From the NCBI GenBank assembly GCA_034440175.1, contig JAWXBO010000128.1, positions 1 through 48,011 on the forward strand: 48,011 bases of DNA, read 5' to 3'. Made by a program: the position numbers and the translations under genes. The stretch is from SZUA-430 sp034440175 (GTDB lineage: Bacteria; Pseudomonadota; Alphaproteobacteria; Micropepsales; Micropepsaceae). The notes under the pieces are model-generated. The model saw only the letters and a list, made by a program, of their open reading frames with translations, did no database searches and had not been told where the DNA came from. Position 1 is the first letter of the stretch; every line of letters begins with the position of its first letter. This document shows, one piece after another, positions 41,092 to 48,011 of this stretch.

Positions 41092-42312
41092 ATGCCCGTG
41101 ACACTCGAAGATATCAAACAGGCTGCGGCGCTGATCAAGGGCGCGGTTGAGCGCACGCCGTGTCATCGCTCGCGAACGCTGTCGCAGCTGACGGGCGCGG
41201 ATGTTTATTTGAAGTTCGAGAATTTGCAGTTCACAGCGTCGTTCAAAGAGCGTGGCGCCGTGAACAAATTGACAAGCCTGACACCGGAGGAACGCCGGCG
41301 CGGGGTCATTGCGATGTCGGCGGGCAATCATGCGCAGGGTGTGGCCTATCATGCCACCCGGCTTGGCATTCCATCGACGATTGTGATGCCCGAGACGACG
41401 CCTTATGTGAAGGTCAAGTATACATTGGCACACGGTGCTCGCGTGATCCAGAAGGGCATGACACTTGCCGACTGCGATCACATTGCACACGAGATAGCCG
41501 CAAAAGAGGGGCTGGTGTTCGTGCACCCTTACGACGACGACAAGATCATCGCGGGCACGGGCACGGTCGCACTTGAGATGCTGGAGGACTTTCCCGAGAT
41601 CGACACGCTGGTGGTGCCGGTGGGCGGCGGCGGATTGATTGCGGGCATGGCGATTGCGGCGCGGGCGATGAAGCCCGGGGTCCGCATGGTGGGCGTTGAG
41701 ACGCGGCTCTTTCCGTCGATGTACAACGCGCTCAAGCATGGCAACGAACCTATCGGCGGGCGCACGATTGCCGAGGGCATTGCGGTCAAGAATGTCGGTG
41801 CGAAGACGACAGAGATTTGTGGCAGGCTGCTGGATGACGTCTTGCTGGTTTCGGAGGAGTCGATCGAGCGGGCGATTGCGTTGTTGCTTGCGATTGAGAA
41901 GAGCGTTGTCGAGGGGGCGGGTGCGGCGGGGTTTGCGGCAATGTTGCAGCATCCCGAACAGTTTGCGGGGCGCAAAGTTGGATTGGTCTTGTGCGGCGGG
42001 AATATCGATCCGCGACTGCTGTCGAATGTGATCATGCGCGAGTTGCAACGCGAGGGGCGGATTTTGACAATCGCGGTTGAGATCGAGGACCGGCCCGGGA
42101 TCCTGGCCAAGGTGGCGACGCTGGTCGGCGATGCGGGCGGGAATATCATCGAGGTCGCGCATAATCGCATGCTGACGGACATGCCGGCGAAAGACGCCGA
42201 GTTGCGTATCAGCCTGGAGACTCGCGATGCGGCTCACGCGCAAGCGATTTGCCAGGCGGTGCGCGATGCGGGATATATAGTGCATGTGCTCGGAACGACG
42301 GTGCAGCATTGA
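41092..42312 (+). CDS. ilvA: Threonine ammonia-lyase (threonine dehydratase)
   Basis: This PLP enzyme converts threonine to 2-oxobutyrate and ammonia, the start of isoleucine synthesis. The ATG at 41092 gives 406 residues; another ATG at 41068 (14 bases after the tRNA) is in frame but less likely. The PLP lysine is Lys52 (SFKERGA); MSAGNHAQG, VPVGGGGLIAG and the C-terminal small ACT domain (about 325-406, ILTIAVEIEDRPGILAKVATLVGDAGGNIIEV, parts) fit the single-ACT class of threonine ammonia-lyase. It may be biosynthetic or catabolic; the sequence does not decide. Confidence 0.92.
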   Translation: MPVTLEDIKQAAALIKGAVERTPCHRSRTLSQLTGADVYLKFENLQFTASFKERGAVNKLTSLTPEERRRGVIAMSAGNHAQGVAYHATRLGIPSTIVMPETTPYVKVKYTLAHGARVIQKGMTLADCDHIAHEIAAKEGLVFVHPYDDDKIIAGTGTVALEMLEDFPEIDTLVVPVGGGGLIAGMAIAARAMKPGVRMVGVETRLFPSMYNALKHGNEPIGGRTIAEGIAVKNVGAKTTEICGRLLDDVLLVSEESIERAIALLLAIEKSVVEGAGAAGFAAMLQHPEQFAGRKVGLVLCGGNIDPRLLSNVIMRELQREGRILTIAVEIEDRPGILAKVATLVGDAGGNIIEVAHNRMLTDMPAKDAELRISLETRDAAHAQAICQAVRDAGYIVHVLGTTVQH

Positions 42313-42431
42313 CGTTAGAGGGTGCTGACGTGACGCCGCCAAAGCGCGAAGAAAAGGCGTGAAACAAGAGGTTTGCTTTCCAACGTGAGATGAGCTGATC
42401 TGCTGTGCAAATGAAAAAAGGGAGTTTCCAG

Positions 42432-42893
42432 ATGTTGAAATTCGGGGTCTCGTTGATTTTGGTTACACTTTGCTTGGCTTTGCCAGGAGTTGGGCGCGCG
42501 AATGATGCGGCGATGACGGGGCCTTCGGCGGTGGTCGAGGCGTTTCATGCGGCGCTGGGCCGAGGCGACAAGGATGCAGCGTTGGCGCTGCTTGCCTCCA
42601 ACGTGCAGATCTACGAGCAAGGCTATGTCGAGCGTTCGAAAGCCGAGTACGCCAGCCACCATCTGGCGAGCGACATGGAATTTTCCCAAGCGGTGAAAAG
42701 CGAGACGAACGACGTTGCCGTCGTCGATGAGGGCAATCTGGCCTACGTCGTTCGCCAAGGTACGACGAAGGGTGAATTCAAAGGCAAACCCGTCGATACG
42801 ATCAATCTGGAAACGATGGTGTTGCAGCGTATGGATGGCAGCTGGAAGATCGTGCACATTCACTGGTCGTCGCGGAAGGTCGAGAAAAAGTAG
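42432..42893 (+). CDS. Secreted NTF2-like (SnoaL/DUF4440-type) protein
   Basis: The ATG at 42432 follows GGGAG and gives 153 residues with a signal peptide (LKFGVSLILVTLCLALPGVGRA). The mature part is a single NTF2-like cone: AVVEAFHAALGRGDKDAALALLASNVQIYEQG, then AYVVRQGTTKGEFKGKPVDTINLETMVLQRMDGSWKIVHIHWSSR (parts). Such proteins are often small periplasmic proteins of unknown substrate. It follows ilvA by 119 bases and needs its own promoter; none was identified. Confidence 0.85.
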   Translation: MLKFGVSLILVTLCLALPGVGRANDAAMTGPSAVVEAFHAALGRGDKDAALALLASNVQIYEQGYVERSKAEYASHHLASDMEFSQAVKSETNDVAVVDEGNLAYVVRQGTTKGEFKGKPVDTINLETMVLQRMDGSWKIVHIHWSSRKVEKK

Positions 42894-43002
42894 GAAGGGC
42901 GTGTGTGCGCTGGTCCATTCACGTCGAGGATCTACGACGGCGTGATTGGCGATCCGGCGACGATTGGGCTGGTCGCGCTCAACGAGGAGCGGGTTACCAA
43001 CG

Positions 43003-43446
43003 TCAGCGCTCGAACTTCACGCTGAGCACGATTGACGACATCGTCTTCTGCACGCCTTTGAGGTGGCCGATGGCGTCCAGCACTGTGTCGATCTTGGCGG
43101 TGGTTTCGGCGGCGAGGCCGGCCATCATGTCGTAGGTGCCGCTGATCGCTGCCAGCGAGCGGACTTCGGGCATTTTTTTCAGATCGGCGGTCAAGGGGGC
43201 TGACATTTTCGGATCGACGCTGATCATGACGTGGGCGAGGATCTGGCGGCCGGTGAAATCTTCGCCGGCCCGGATTGTGTAGCCTGCGATCACGCCAGCG
43301 CGTTCCAGTCTGGCGATGCGCTCCTGAACGGTCGAGCGGGCGAGGGCGAGCTTGCGGGCGAGCGAGGCAACAGGCTCGCGCGCATTGGAGCGCAGGAGGG
43401 CGAGAAGCTGACGGTCGGTCGTGTCGAGGTCTGCCATTTCAGCCAT
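43003..43446 (-). CDS. Lrp/AsnC-family transcriptional regulator
   Basis: The 147-residue protein (ATG at 43446; a second ATG three codons on) has an N-terminal HTH (LDTTDRQLLALLRSNAREPVASLARKLALARSTVQERIARLE, parts) and a C-terminal RAM domain (ILAHVMISVDPK, LAAISGTYDMMAGLAAETTAKIDTVLDAIGHLKGVQKTMSSIVLS in parts). It diverges from the downstream operon, with a spaced inverted repeat between them, and is probably its regulator. Lrp-type proteins near lysine-degrading genes often respond to an amino acid, perhaps lysine here. Confidence 0.92.
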   Translation of the reverse strand: MAEMADLDTTDRQLLALLRSNAREPVASLARKLALARSTVQERIARLERAGVIAGYTIRAGEDFTGRQILAHVMISVDPKMSAPLTADLKKMPEVRSLAAISGTYDMMAGLAAETTAKIDTVLDAIGHLKGVQKTMSSIVLSVKFER

Positions 43447-43459
43447 ATTGCCGGGTAAG

Positions 43460-43518
43460 CCGCCAATTTGTCTAGTCTTTTCATGGATATCGACGGATTG
43501 TAAGCTGCAAATCGGCGG
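43460..43518. promoter_or_regulatory. Spaced inverted repeat between lrp and the lysine operon
   Basis: CCGCCAATTTG (43460-43470) and CAAATCGGCGG (43508-43518) are inverted copies matching at 10 of 11 positions, their centres 48 bases apart. The region lies between the two divergent starts (43446 and 43571), so it fits a regulator that loops or wraps DNA, as Lrp-type octamers do. Confidence 0.55.
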
Positions 43519-43570
43519 AAAGCGGGGGTAATTTCGGCTTGCGACACTGGATATTGAGGAGACGGCGCAG

Positions 43571-44653
43571 ATGGTGAAACTCATTCTTTTGGGCGGCGGC
43601 AAGATTGGCAGCGCGATTACCGCGATGCTGGGTGGCACCGGAGACTATCAGTTGACGGTGGCAGACCGCGACGCGGAGGGGCTGAAGCGCCTGCCGACGA
43701 AGAATGTGCGCACGCAGGTGCTGGACGTTGCCGATCCGGCGGCGCTGCGCGAGGCGATCAAGGGACACGACATGGTGGTCAGCGCCATGCCCTATCATCT
43801 GACACCGGTGATTGCTGGGGCTGCGAAGGAATGTGGTGCGCATTATTTTGATCTGACCGAAGATGTCGAGAGCACGCGGGTTGTGAAAGGCCTGGCCAAG
43901 GGCGCCGACACTGCGTTCGTGCCGCAATGCGGTCTGGCGCCGGGATTTATCTCGATTGCCGCTTACGATATGACGAAGAAGTTCGATTCGCTTCGCGATG
44001 TGAACATGCGCGTGGGAGCGCTGCCGGTGTATCCAACGAATGCGCTGAAGTATAATTTGACCTGGTCGACCGATGGTTTGATCAACGAATACTGCAATCC
44101 GTGCGAAGCGATTGTCGACGGGCAGCTGCGCGAGATGCCGGCCCTGGAAGAGATGGAGCATTTCCTGCTCGACGGCATCGACTATGAGGCATTCAACACC
44201 TCGGGCGGGTTGGGTACGTTGTGCGAGACGCTGGAAGGCAAGGTCGAAAACCTGAACTATAAAACTGTGCGCTATCCCGGCCATCGCGACATCGTCAAAA
44301 TGCTGGTGCGCGATCTGCGTTTGGGACAACGGCGCGAGATTTTGAAAGATGTGCTGGAGACGGCCATCCCGATCACCTATCAAGACGTGGTGCTGGTGTT
44401 CGTGACGGTGTCGGGGCAGCAGCACGGGCAGTTGACGCAGGAAAGCTTTGCCAGAAAGATTTATGCGGATGAGATTGGTGGGCGGCTGATGAGTGCCATT
44501 CAGATCACAACAGCGGCGGGCATTTGCGCGATGGTTGATTTGCTGGCCGAAGGCAAGTTGCCGAAAAAGGGTTTTGTGCGGCAGGAAGAAGCAGACCTGA
44601 AAACATTTTTGGGTAATCGCTTTGGCCGTTATTATGCCCCAAAGGAGCGCTAG
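43571..44653 (+). CDS. Saccharopine dehydrogenase-family oxidoreductase (lysine 6-dehydrogenase-like)
   Basis: The ATG at 43571 follows GAGGAGA. The 360-residue protein has an N-terminal Rossmann domain (LILLGGGKIGSAITAML, with GGGKIG), VLDVADPAALREAIKGHDMVVSAMPYHL, and CGLAPGFISIAAYD, then a C-terminal substrate domain. This fits enzymes of the lysine 6-dehydrogenase branch, which oxidise the side-chain amine of lysine to aminoadipate semialdehyde, using NAD(P). The ALDH7 gene downstream would take the product. A role in homospermidine or saccharopine chemistry is an alternative. Confidence 0.8.
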   Translation: MVKLILLGGGKIGSAITAMLGGTGDYQLTVADRDAEGLKRLPTKNVRTQVLDVADPAALREAIKGHDMVVSAMPYHLTPVIAGAAKECGAHYFDLTEDVESTRVVKGLAKGADTAFVPQCGLAPGFISIAAYDMTKKFDSLRDVNMRVGALPVYPTNALKYNLTWSTDGLINEYCNPCEAIVDGQLREMPALEEMEHFLLDGIDYEAFNTSGGLGTLCETLEGKVENLNYKTVRYPGHRDIVKMLVRDLRLGQRREILKDVLETAIPITYQDVVLVFVTVSGQQHGQLTQESFARKIYADEIGGRLMSAIQITTAAGICAMVDLLAEGKLPKKGFVRQEEADLKTFLGNRFGRYYAPKER

Positions 44654-44656
44654 GCT

Positions 44657-46327
44657 TTGAGCAATCTTCGCAGCGGCGGACAAATTCTCGTCGATCAGTT
44701 GAAGATTCATGGCAGTGAGCTGGCGTTTTGCGTGCCGGGGGAAAGTTATCTTGCGGTGCTGGATGCGCTTTACGATGCGCGCGAGCAGATCAGGTTGATC
44801 ACGTGCCGGCATGAAGCGGGTGCGGCCAACATGGCTGAAGCCTATGGCAAGCTGACGGGACGGCCTGGCATCTGTTTTGTAACGCGCGGACCAGGGGCGA
44901 CCCATGCCAGTGTTGGGCTGCACACGGCGTTCCAGGATTCGACGCCGATGATCCTGTTCATCGGGCAGGTGGCGCGCGACCAGTCCGAACGCGAGGCGTT
45001 TCAGGAAATCGACTACCGGCGCATGCTGGGACCACTGACGAAATGGGTGGCGGAGATTCCTTCCGCTGACCGCGTCCCTGAATTTGTCTCGCGGGCGTTT
45101 CATACGGCGGTGAACGGCAGACCGGGACCGGTGGCGCTGGCTTTGCCGGAAGATATGCTGACGGAGCGCATGGCGGCGGTGGATTCACGGCGCTACAGCC
45201 GGATTGAGTCTGCACCTCGCGCGGAAGATATGGCGCGGCTCGCTGCGATATTGGGCTCGGCCGAGCGGCCGCTCGCCGTGATCGGCGGCGGTGGCTGGAC
45301 GGATGATGCGTGGCAGGCCTTCACGCAATTTGCGGAGCGCTGGTCGCTGCCGGTGGTGACGTCGTTTCGCGGCAAGGATCGAATGGACAATCGCCATGCG
45401 CTTTATGCTGGCGATATGGGGATCGGTATTGATCCCAAGCTTGGCGCGCGAATAGCCGAAGCGGATGTGCTGCTGGTGGCCGGACCGCGTCTGGGCGAGA
45501 TGACGACGAATGGATATACGCGCCTTGTGGCGCCGGTGCCCAAGCAGAGGCTGGTGCATGTTTACCCGGCGGCGGAAGAACTGAACCGGGTCTATCAGGC
45601 CGAGCTTGGCATTGTGTCGGGGATGGAAGCGTTTGCGCGGGCGATGGCGGGGATGAAACCAGCGCCCGTGAGTTGGTCAGGCTGGACGCAGGCGGCGAGT
45701 GCGGACTATCGCGCATTCGTGAAGCCGGTGGAGGTCAAGGGCGCGGTCAATCCGTCGGAGATTTTCGCCTGGCTGAATGAGCGCTTGCCTGAAGACGCGA
45801 TACTGACCAATGGGGCTGGCAACTATGCGGGTTGGCTGCACCGGTTTTTCCTGCATAAGCGCTTTCATACTCAACTTGCGCCGACGAGCGGGGCGATGGG
45901 TTATGGCGTCCCGGCTGCAATTGGTGCGAAAGCGGTGCATCGGGATCGTATGGTGGTGGCGTGCGCGGGTGACGGCTGTTTCCTGATGAACGGACAGGAG
46001 CTGGCGACTGCAGTACAGCACGATCTGAATGTCATTGTGCTGGTGTTCAATAACAGCATCTATGGCACGATCCGCATGCATCAAGAGCGCGAGTATCCGG
46101 CGCGCACCATCGGTACGGATTTGAAGAATCCGGATTTCGCGGCTTATGCGAAAGCGTTCGGCTGCTGGAGTACGACGGTGCGCGCGACGGACGAGTTCGC
46201 ACCGGCGTTTGAAGCGGCGGTGGCGTCGGGGCGGCCGGCACTGATTGAAATTATCACTGACCCTGATCAAATTTCGCCGACGGCAACGCTTTCGGGCATT
46301 CGCGCTGCGGCGCTCAAACAGAAATAA
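44657..46327 (+). CDS. Thiamine diphosphate-dependent enzyme (acetolactate synthase-like)
   Basis: The TTG at 44657 follows AAAGGAG and lies three bases after the preceding stop. The 556-residue protein has the three-part layout of ThDP enzymes: N-terminal PYR domain with the catalytic Glu in TCRHEAGAANMAEAYGKLTGRPG, a central domain, and a C-terminal PP domain with GDGCFLMNGQELATAVQHDLNVIVLVFNN (parts) and GAMGYGVPAAIGAK. It resembles IlvB-like enzymes, but the substrate is not clear. Its place between a lysine-oxidising enzyme and an ALDH7-type enzyme suggests a part in lysine or 2-oxo acid breakdown. Confidence 0.85.
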   Translation: MSNLRSGGQILVDQLKIHGSELAFCVPGESYLAVLDALYDAREQIRLITCRHEAGAANMAEAYGKLTGRPGICFVTRGPGATHASVGLHTAFQDSTPMILFIGQVARDQSEREAFQEIDYRRMLGPLTKWVAEIPSADRVPEFVSRAFHTAVNGRPGPVALALPEDMLTERMAAVDSRRYSRIESAPRAEDMARLAAILGSAERPLAVIGGGGWTDDAWQAFTQFAERWSLPVVTSFRGKDRMDNRHALYAGDMGIGIDPKLGARIAEADVLLVAGPRLGEMTTNGYTRLVAPVPKQRLVHVYPAAEELNRVYQAELGIVSGMEAFARAMAGMKPAPVSWSGWTQAASADYRAFVKPVEVKGAVNPSEIFAWLNERLPEDAILTNGAGNYAGWLHRFFLHKRFHTQLAPTSGAMGYGVPAAIGAKAVHRDRMVVACAGDGCFLMNGQELATAVQHDLNVIVLVFNNSIYGTIRMHQEREYPARTIGTDLKNPDFAAYAKAFGCWSTTVRATDEFAPAFEAAVASGRPALIEIITDPDQISPTATLSGIRAAALKQK

Positions 46328-46339
46328 TTGGAGGACCTC

Positions 46340-47839
46340 ATGATTTCTGAAACGCTCAAGGCGCTTGGAATTTCGCCTGAAGATGTATCGCGTGGTGATC
46401 TTGTGGTGCGCAGTCCGATTGATGGTGCCGAGCTTGGCCGGGTGCGCAGCGACAGCGCGCCGGAGGTGGAAGCGAAGATCGCGGCGTCGGTTGCTGCGTT
46501 CCACGCATGGCGCGAGGTTCCGGCGCCGCGGCGTGGTGAGCTTGTGCGGCTGTTCGGCGAAGAGTTGCGCGCCAACAAGGATGCGCTGGGGCGTTTGGTG
46601 ACGCTGGAGGCGGGCAAGATTACGCAAGAGGGCATGGGCGAAGTTCAGGAGATGATCGACATCTGCGATTTTGCAGTTGGTTTGTCGCGCCAGCTTTACG
46701 GTCTGACGATTGCCTCTGAACGGCCGGGGCACCGGATGATGGAGACGTGGCATCCGCTGGGCCCGGTTGGGGTGATCAGCGCCTTCAATTTTCCGGTTGC
46801 GGTGTGGGCGTGGAATGCGGCGCTGGCGCTGGTATGCGGGGACAGTGTATTGTGGAAGCCGTCGGAGAAAACGCCGCTGACGGCGATGGCGACGCAAAAG
46901 CTGTTCGAGCGCGCGGTGGCGCGGATTGGTGATGCGCCGACGGGGTTGTCGCAGGTACTTCAGGGCGGGCGCGCGATTGGCGAGCAGTTGGCAGCGGATG
47001 TGCGCGTGCCGTTGATCTCGGCGACCGGTTCGACGCGCATGGGCAAGGCCCTGTCGCCGGTTGTCGCTGCGCGGCTGGGGCGGACGATTTTGGAGCTGGG
47101 CGGCAACAATGCGATGATCGTGGCGCCGTCGGCGGATCTGAAGCTGGCCGAGCGGGCGATTGCGTTTTCGGCGGTGGGCACGGCCGGTCAGCGCTGCACG
47201 TCGCTGCGGCGGGTCATTGTGCATGAGAGCGTGCGCGAGACGCTGGTTTCGCGCTTGAAGAGCGTCTATGGCGCGATACGGATCGGCAATCCGCTGGAGG
47301 CCGGCACGCTGGTTGGGCCGCTGATCGACAGGGCGGCGTTTGACGGCATGCAGGCGGCGCTGGCTTCGGCCAAGGCGCAGGGTGGCCAGGTGACGGGTGG
47401 CGAACGGGTGTTGTCGGACAAGTTCCCTGATGGGTATTACGTGCGCCCGGCAATTGTGGAAATGACCGCGCAGAGCGAAATCATGAAGCACGAGACCTTT
47501 GCGCCGATCCTGTATGTGATGGGCTATCGCGATTTCGAGCAGGCGGTCGCTTTGCAGAACGACGTGGCGCAGGGTCTGTCGTCATGCATTTTCACGCGTG
47601 ACATGCAGGAGGCGGAGCGCTTCACGGCGGTGGCTGGCAGTGATTGCGGGATTGCCAATGTCAATATCGGTCCCAGCGGCGCGGAAATCGGCGGCGCCTT
47701 CGGCGGCGAAAAAGAAACCGGCGGCGGGCGCGAGTCGGGCTCGGATTCGTGGAAAGCGTATATGCGGCGGCAAACGGCGACGGTGAATTACTCGAACGCG
47801 CTGCCACTGGCGCAGGGGATCAGGTTCGAGGCGGAGTAG
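46340..47839 (+). CDS. ALDH7-type aldehyde dehydrogenase, probable aminoadipate semialdehyde dehydrogenase
   Basis: The ATG at 46340 has GGAGG upstream and gives 499 residues. The aldehyde dehydrogenase core is complete: WHPLGPVGVISAFNFPVAVW, LWKPSEKTPLTA, Glu252 (ILELGGNNA) and catalytic Cys286 (GTAGQRCTSLRR). The C-terminal GGEKETGGGRESGSDSWKAYMRRQT is the mark of the antiquitin branch (ALDH7A1), which oxidises aminoadipate semialdehyde, the product expected from the first gene in this operon. It ends the operon. Confidence 0.9.
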   Translation: MISETLKALGISPEDVSRGDLVVRSPIDGAELGRVRSDSAPEVEAKIAASVAAFHAWREVPAPRRGELVRLFGEELRANKDALGRLVTLEAGKITQEGMGEVQEMIDICDFAVGLSRQLYGLTIASERPGHRMMETWHPLGPVGVISAFNFPVAVWAWNAALALVCGDSVLWKPSEKTPLTAMATQKLFERAVARIGDAPTGLSQVLQGGRAIGEQLAADVRVPLISATGSTRMGKALSPVVAARLGRTILELGGNNAMIVAPSADLKLAERAIAFSAVGTAGQRCTSLRRVIVHESVRETLVSRLKSVYGAIRIGNPLEAGTLVGPLIDRAAFDGMQAALASAKAQGGQVTGGERVLSDKFPDGYYVRPAIVEMTAQSEIMKHETFAPILYVMGYRDFEQAVALQNDVAQGLSSCIFTRDMQEAERFTAVAGSDCGIANVNIGPSGAEIGGAFGGEKETGGGRESGSDSWKAYMRRQTATVNYSNALPLAQGIRFEAE

Positions 47840-47886
47840 TACCCAATATCATTGGCCGGTGAAACTGCAATCTGTAGAATTTATTG

Positions 47887-48011
47887 CCCTTCGCCCGCGT
47901 GCGGGAGAAGGAGGCGCGGGCCGCAACTTCGCGGCCCGTGACGGATGAGGGACTGCGTCCAGCACTGCGTCCCCTCATCAGTCCCGCCGAAGTGGCGGGC
48001 CAGCTTCTCCC
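47887..48011. repeat. Nested palindromic intergenic repeat, cut by the window end
   Basis: An outer stem pairs GGGAGAAG (47903-47910) with CTTCTCCC (48004-48011), enclosing CGGGCCGC/GCGGCCCG (47917-47924, 47931-47938), GATGAGGG/CCCTCATC (47944-47951, 47972-47979) with a doubled ACTGCGTCC, and CCCGCC/GGCGGG (47983-47988, 47994-47999). A further arm CCTTCGCCCGC/GCGGGAGAAGG starts at 47889. It looks like a REP/RUP-type dispersed element. No gene is seen from 47840 on. Confidence 0.7.

Noticed and set aside
41011..42342. 443-codon minus-strand frame covering the tRNA and ilvA
   Set aside because: It overlaps a tRNA and a complete enzyme gene on the other strand and has no recognisable domains.
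42903..43025. Short plus-strand frame reading RIYDGVIGDPATIGLVALNEERV
   Set aside because: It looks coding by codon use, but is only 40 codons and overlaps the lrp 3' end; possibly a gene remnant, too weak to annotate.
43481..45103. 540-codon minus-strand frame opposite the saccharopine dehydrogenase-family gene
   Set aside because: Antisense artefact with Arg/His/Gln-rich composition; no domain seen.
45677..47491. 604-codon minus-strand frame opposite the TPP and ALDH7 genes
   Set aside because: Very rich in Arg, His and Pro, as antisense frames of GC-rich genes are; the plus strand holds two complete enzymes.

Overview
The window comes from a GC-rich, flagellated alphaproteobacterium. It carries CtrA, SciP and ChpT (parts of the CtrA cell-cycle phosphorelay), FlbD with Caulobacter-type flagellar operons, an EipA/DUF1134 protein, LexA boxes of the alphaproteobacterial type GTTC-N7-GTTC, and the gene order serC-serA-purA. 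I cannot fix the genus; a Caulobacter-like or neighbouring order is the best guess.

Layout. 1-3885 (minus): serC-serA-purA, making serine and AMP, with a hairpin leader before serC. 4064-7300: an accessory stretch with a secreted Gly/Pro-rich protein, a LexA-like box without an obvious target gene, a decayed OPT transporter gene, an unknown small protein and a two-gene HicA-like/HTH module with a palindromic operator. 7327-10335: EipA, an SPFH/NfeD membrane pair and CysQ. 10417-16724: chpT then cheA-cheW-cheY-cheB-cheR; cheB is frameshifted near its 3' end. 16786-19460: ctrA, and divergently fliI-fliJ. 19579-21356: a second accessory stretch with a dead RHH antitoxin gene, a long inverted repeat, a parDE pair whose toxin start is abnormal, and a LexA-boxed SRAP (YedK-like) gene lacking the catalytic Cys2. 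21496-24866: a permease and small membrane proteins.

25122-39705 is the flagellar block. fliF-fliG-fliH-fliN-flbD-flhA (minus) builds the MS-ring, the switch, part of the export gate and the sigma-54 activator. sciP lies just upstream of fliF. fliK-flgD-flgE (minus) and flgK-flgL (plus) diverge from a 347-base region with two face-to-face sigma-54 promoters and three FlbD-type (ftr-like) motifs. The logic resembles Caulobacter: CtrA acts on early genes (CtrA-like sites before fliF, fliI, cheY and ctrA), and FlbD with sigma-54 switches on hook genes.

39769-47839: mnmA, a CAT-anticodon tRNA with a clear promoter, ilvA, a secreted NTF2-like protein, and an Lrp-type regulator divergent from a three-gene operon (saccharopine-dehydrogenase-family enzyme, TPP enzyme, ALDH7-type semialdehyde dehydrogenase) that looks like lysine degradation. 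The window ends in a palindromic intergenic repeat.

Stretches over 300 bases without an intact gene are 5171-5521 (terminator, inverted repeats, LexA-like box; the OPT pseudogene follows at 5522-5957) and 36290-36636 (the flagellar control region). No CRISPR array, rRNA or complete insertion sequence was seen.
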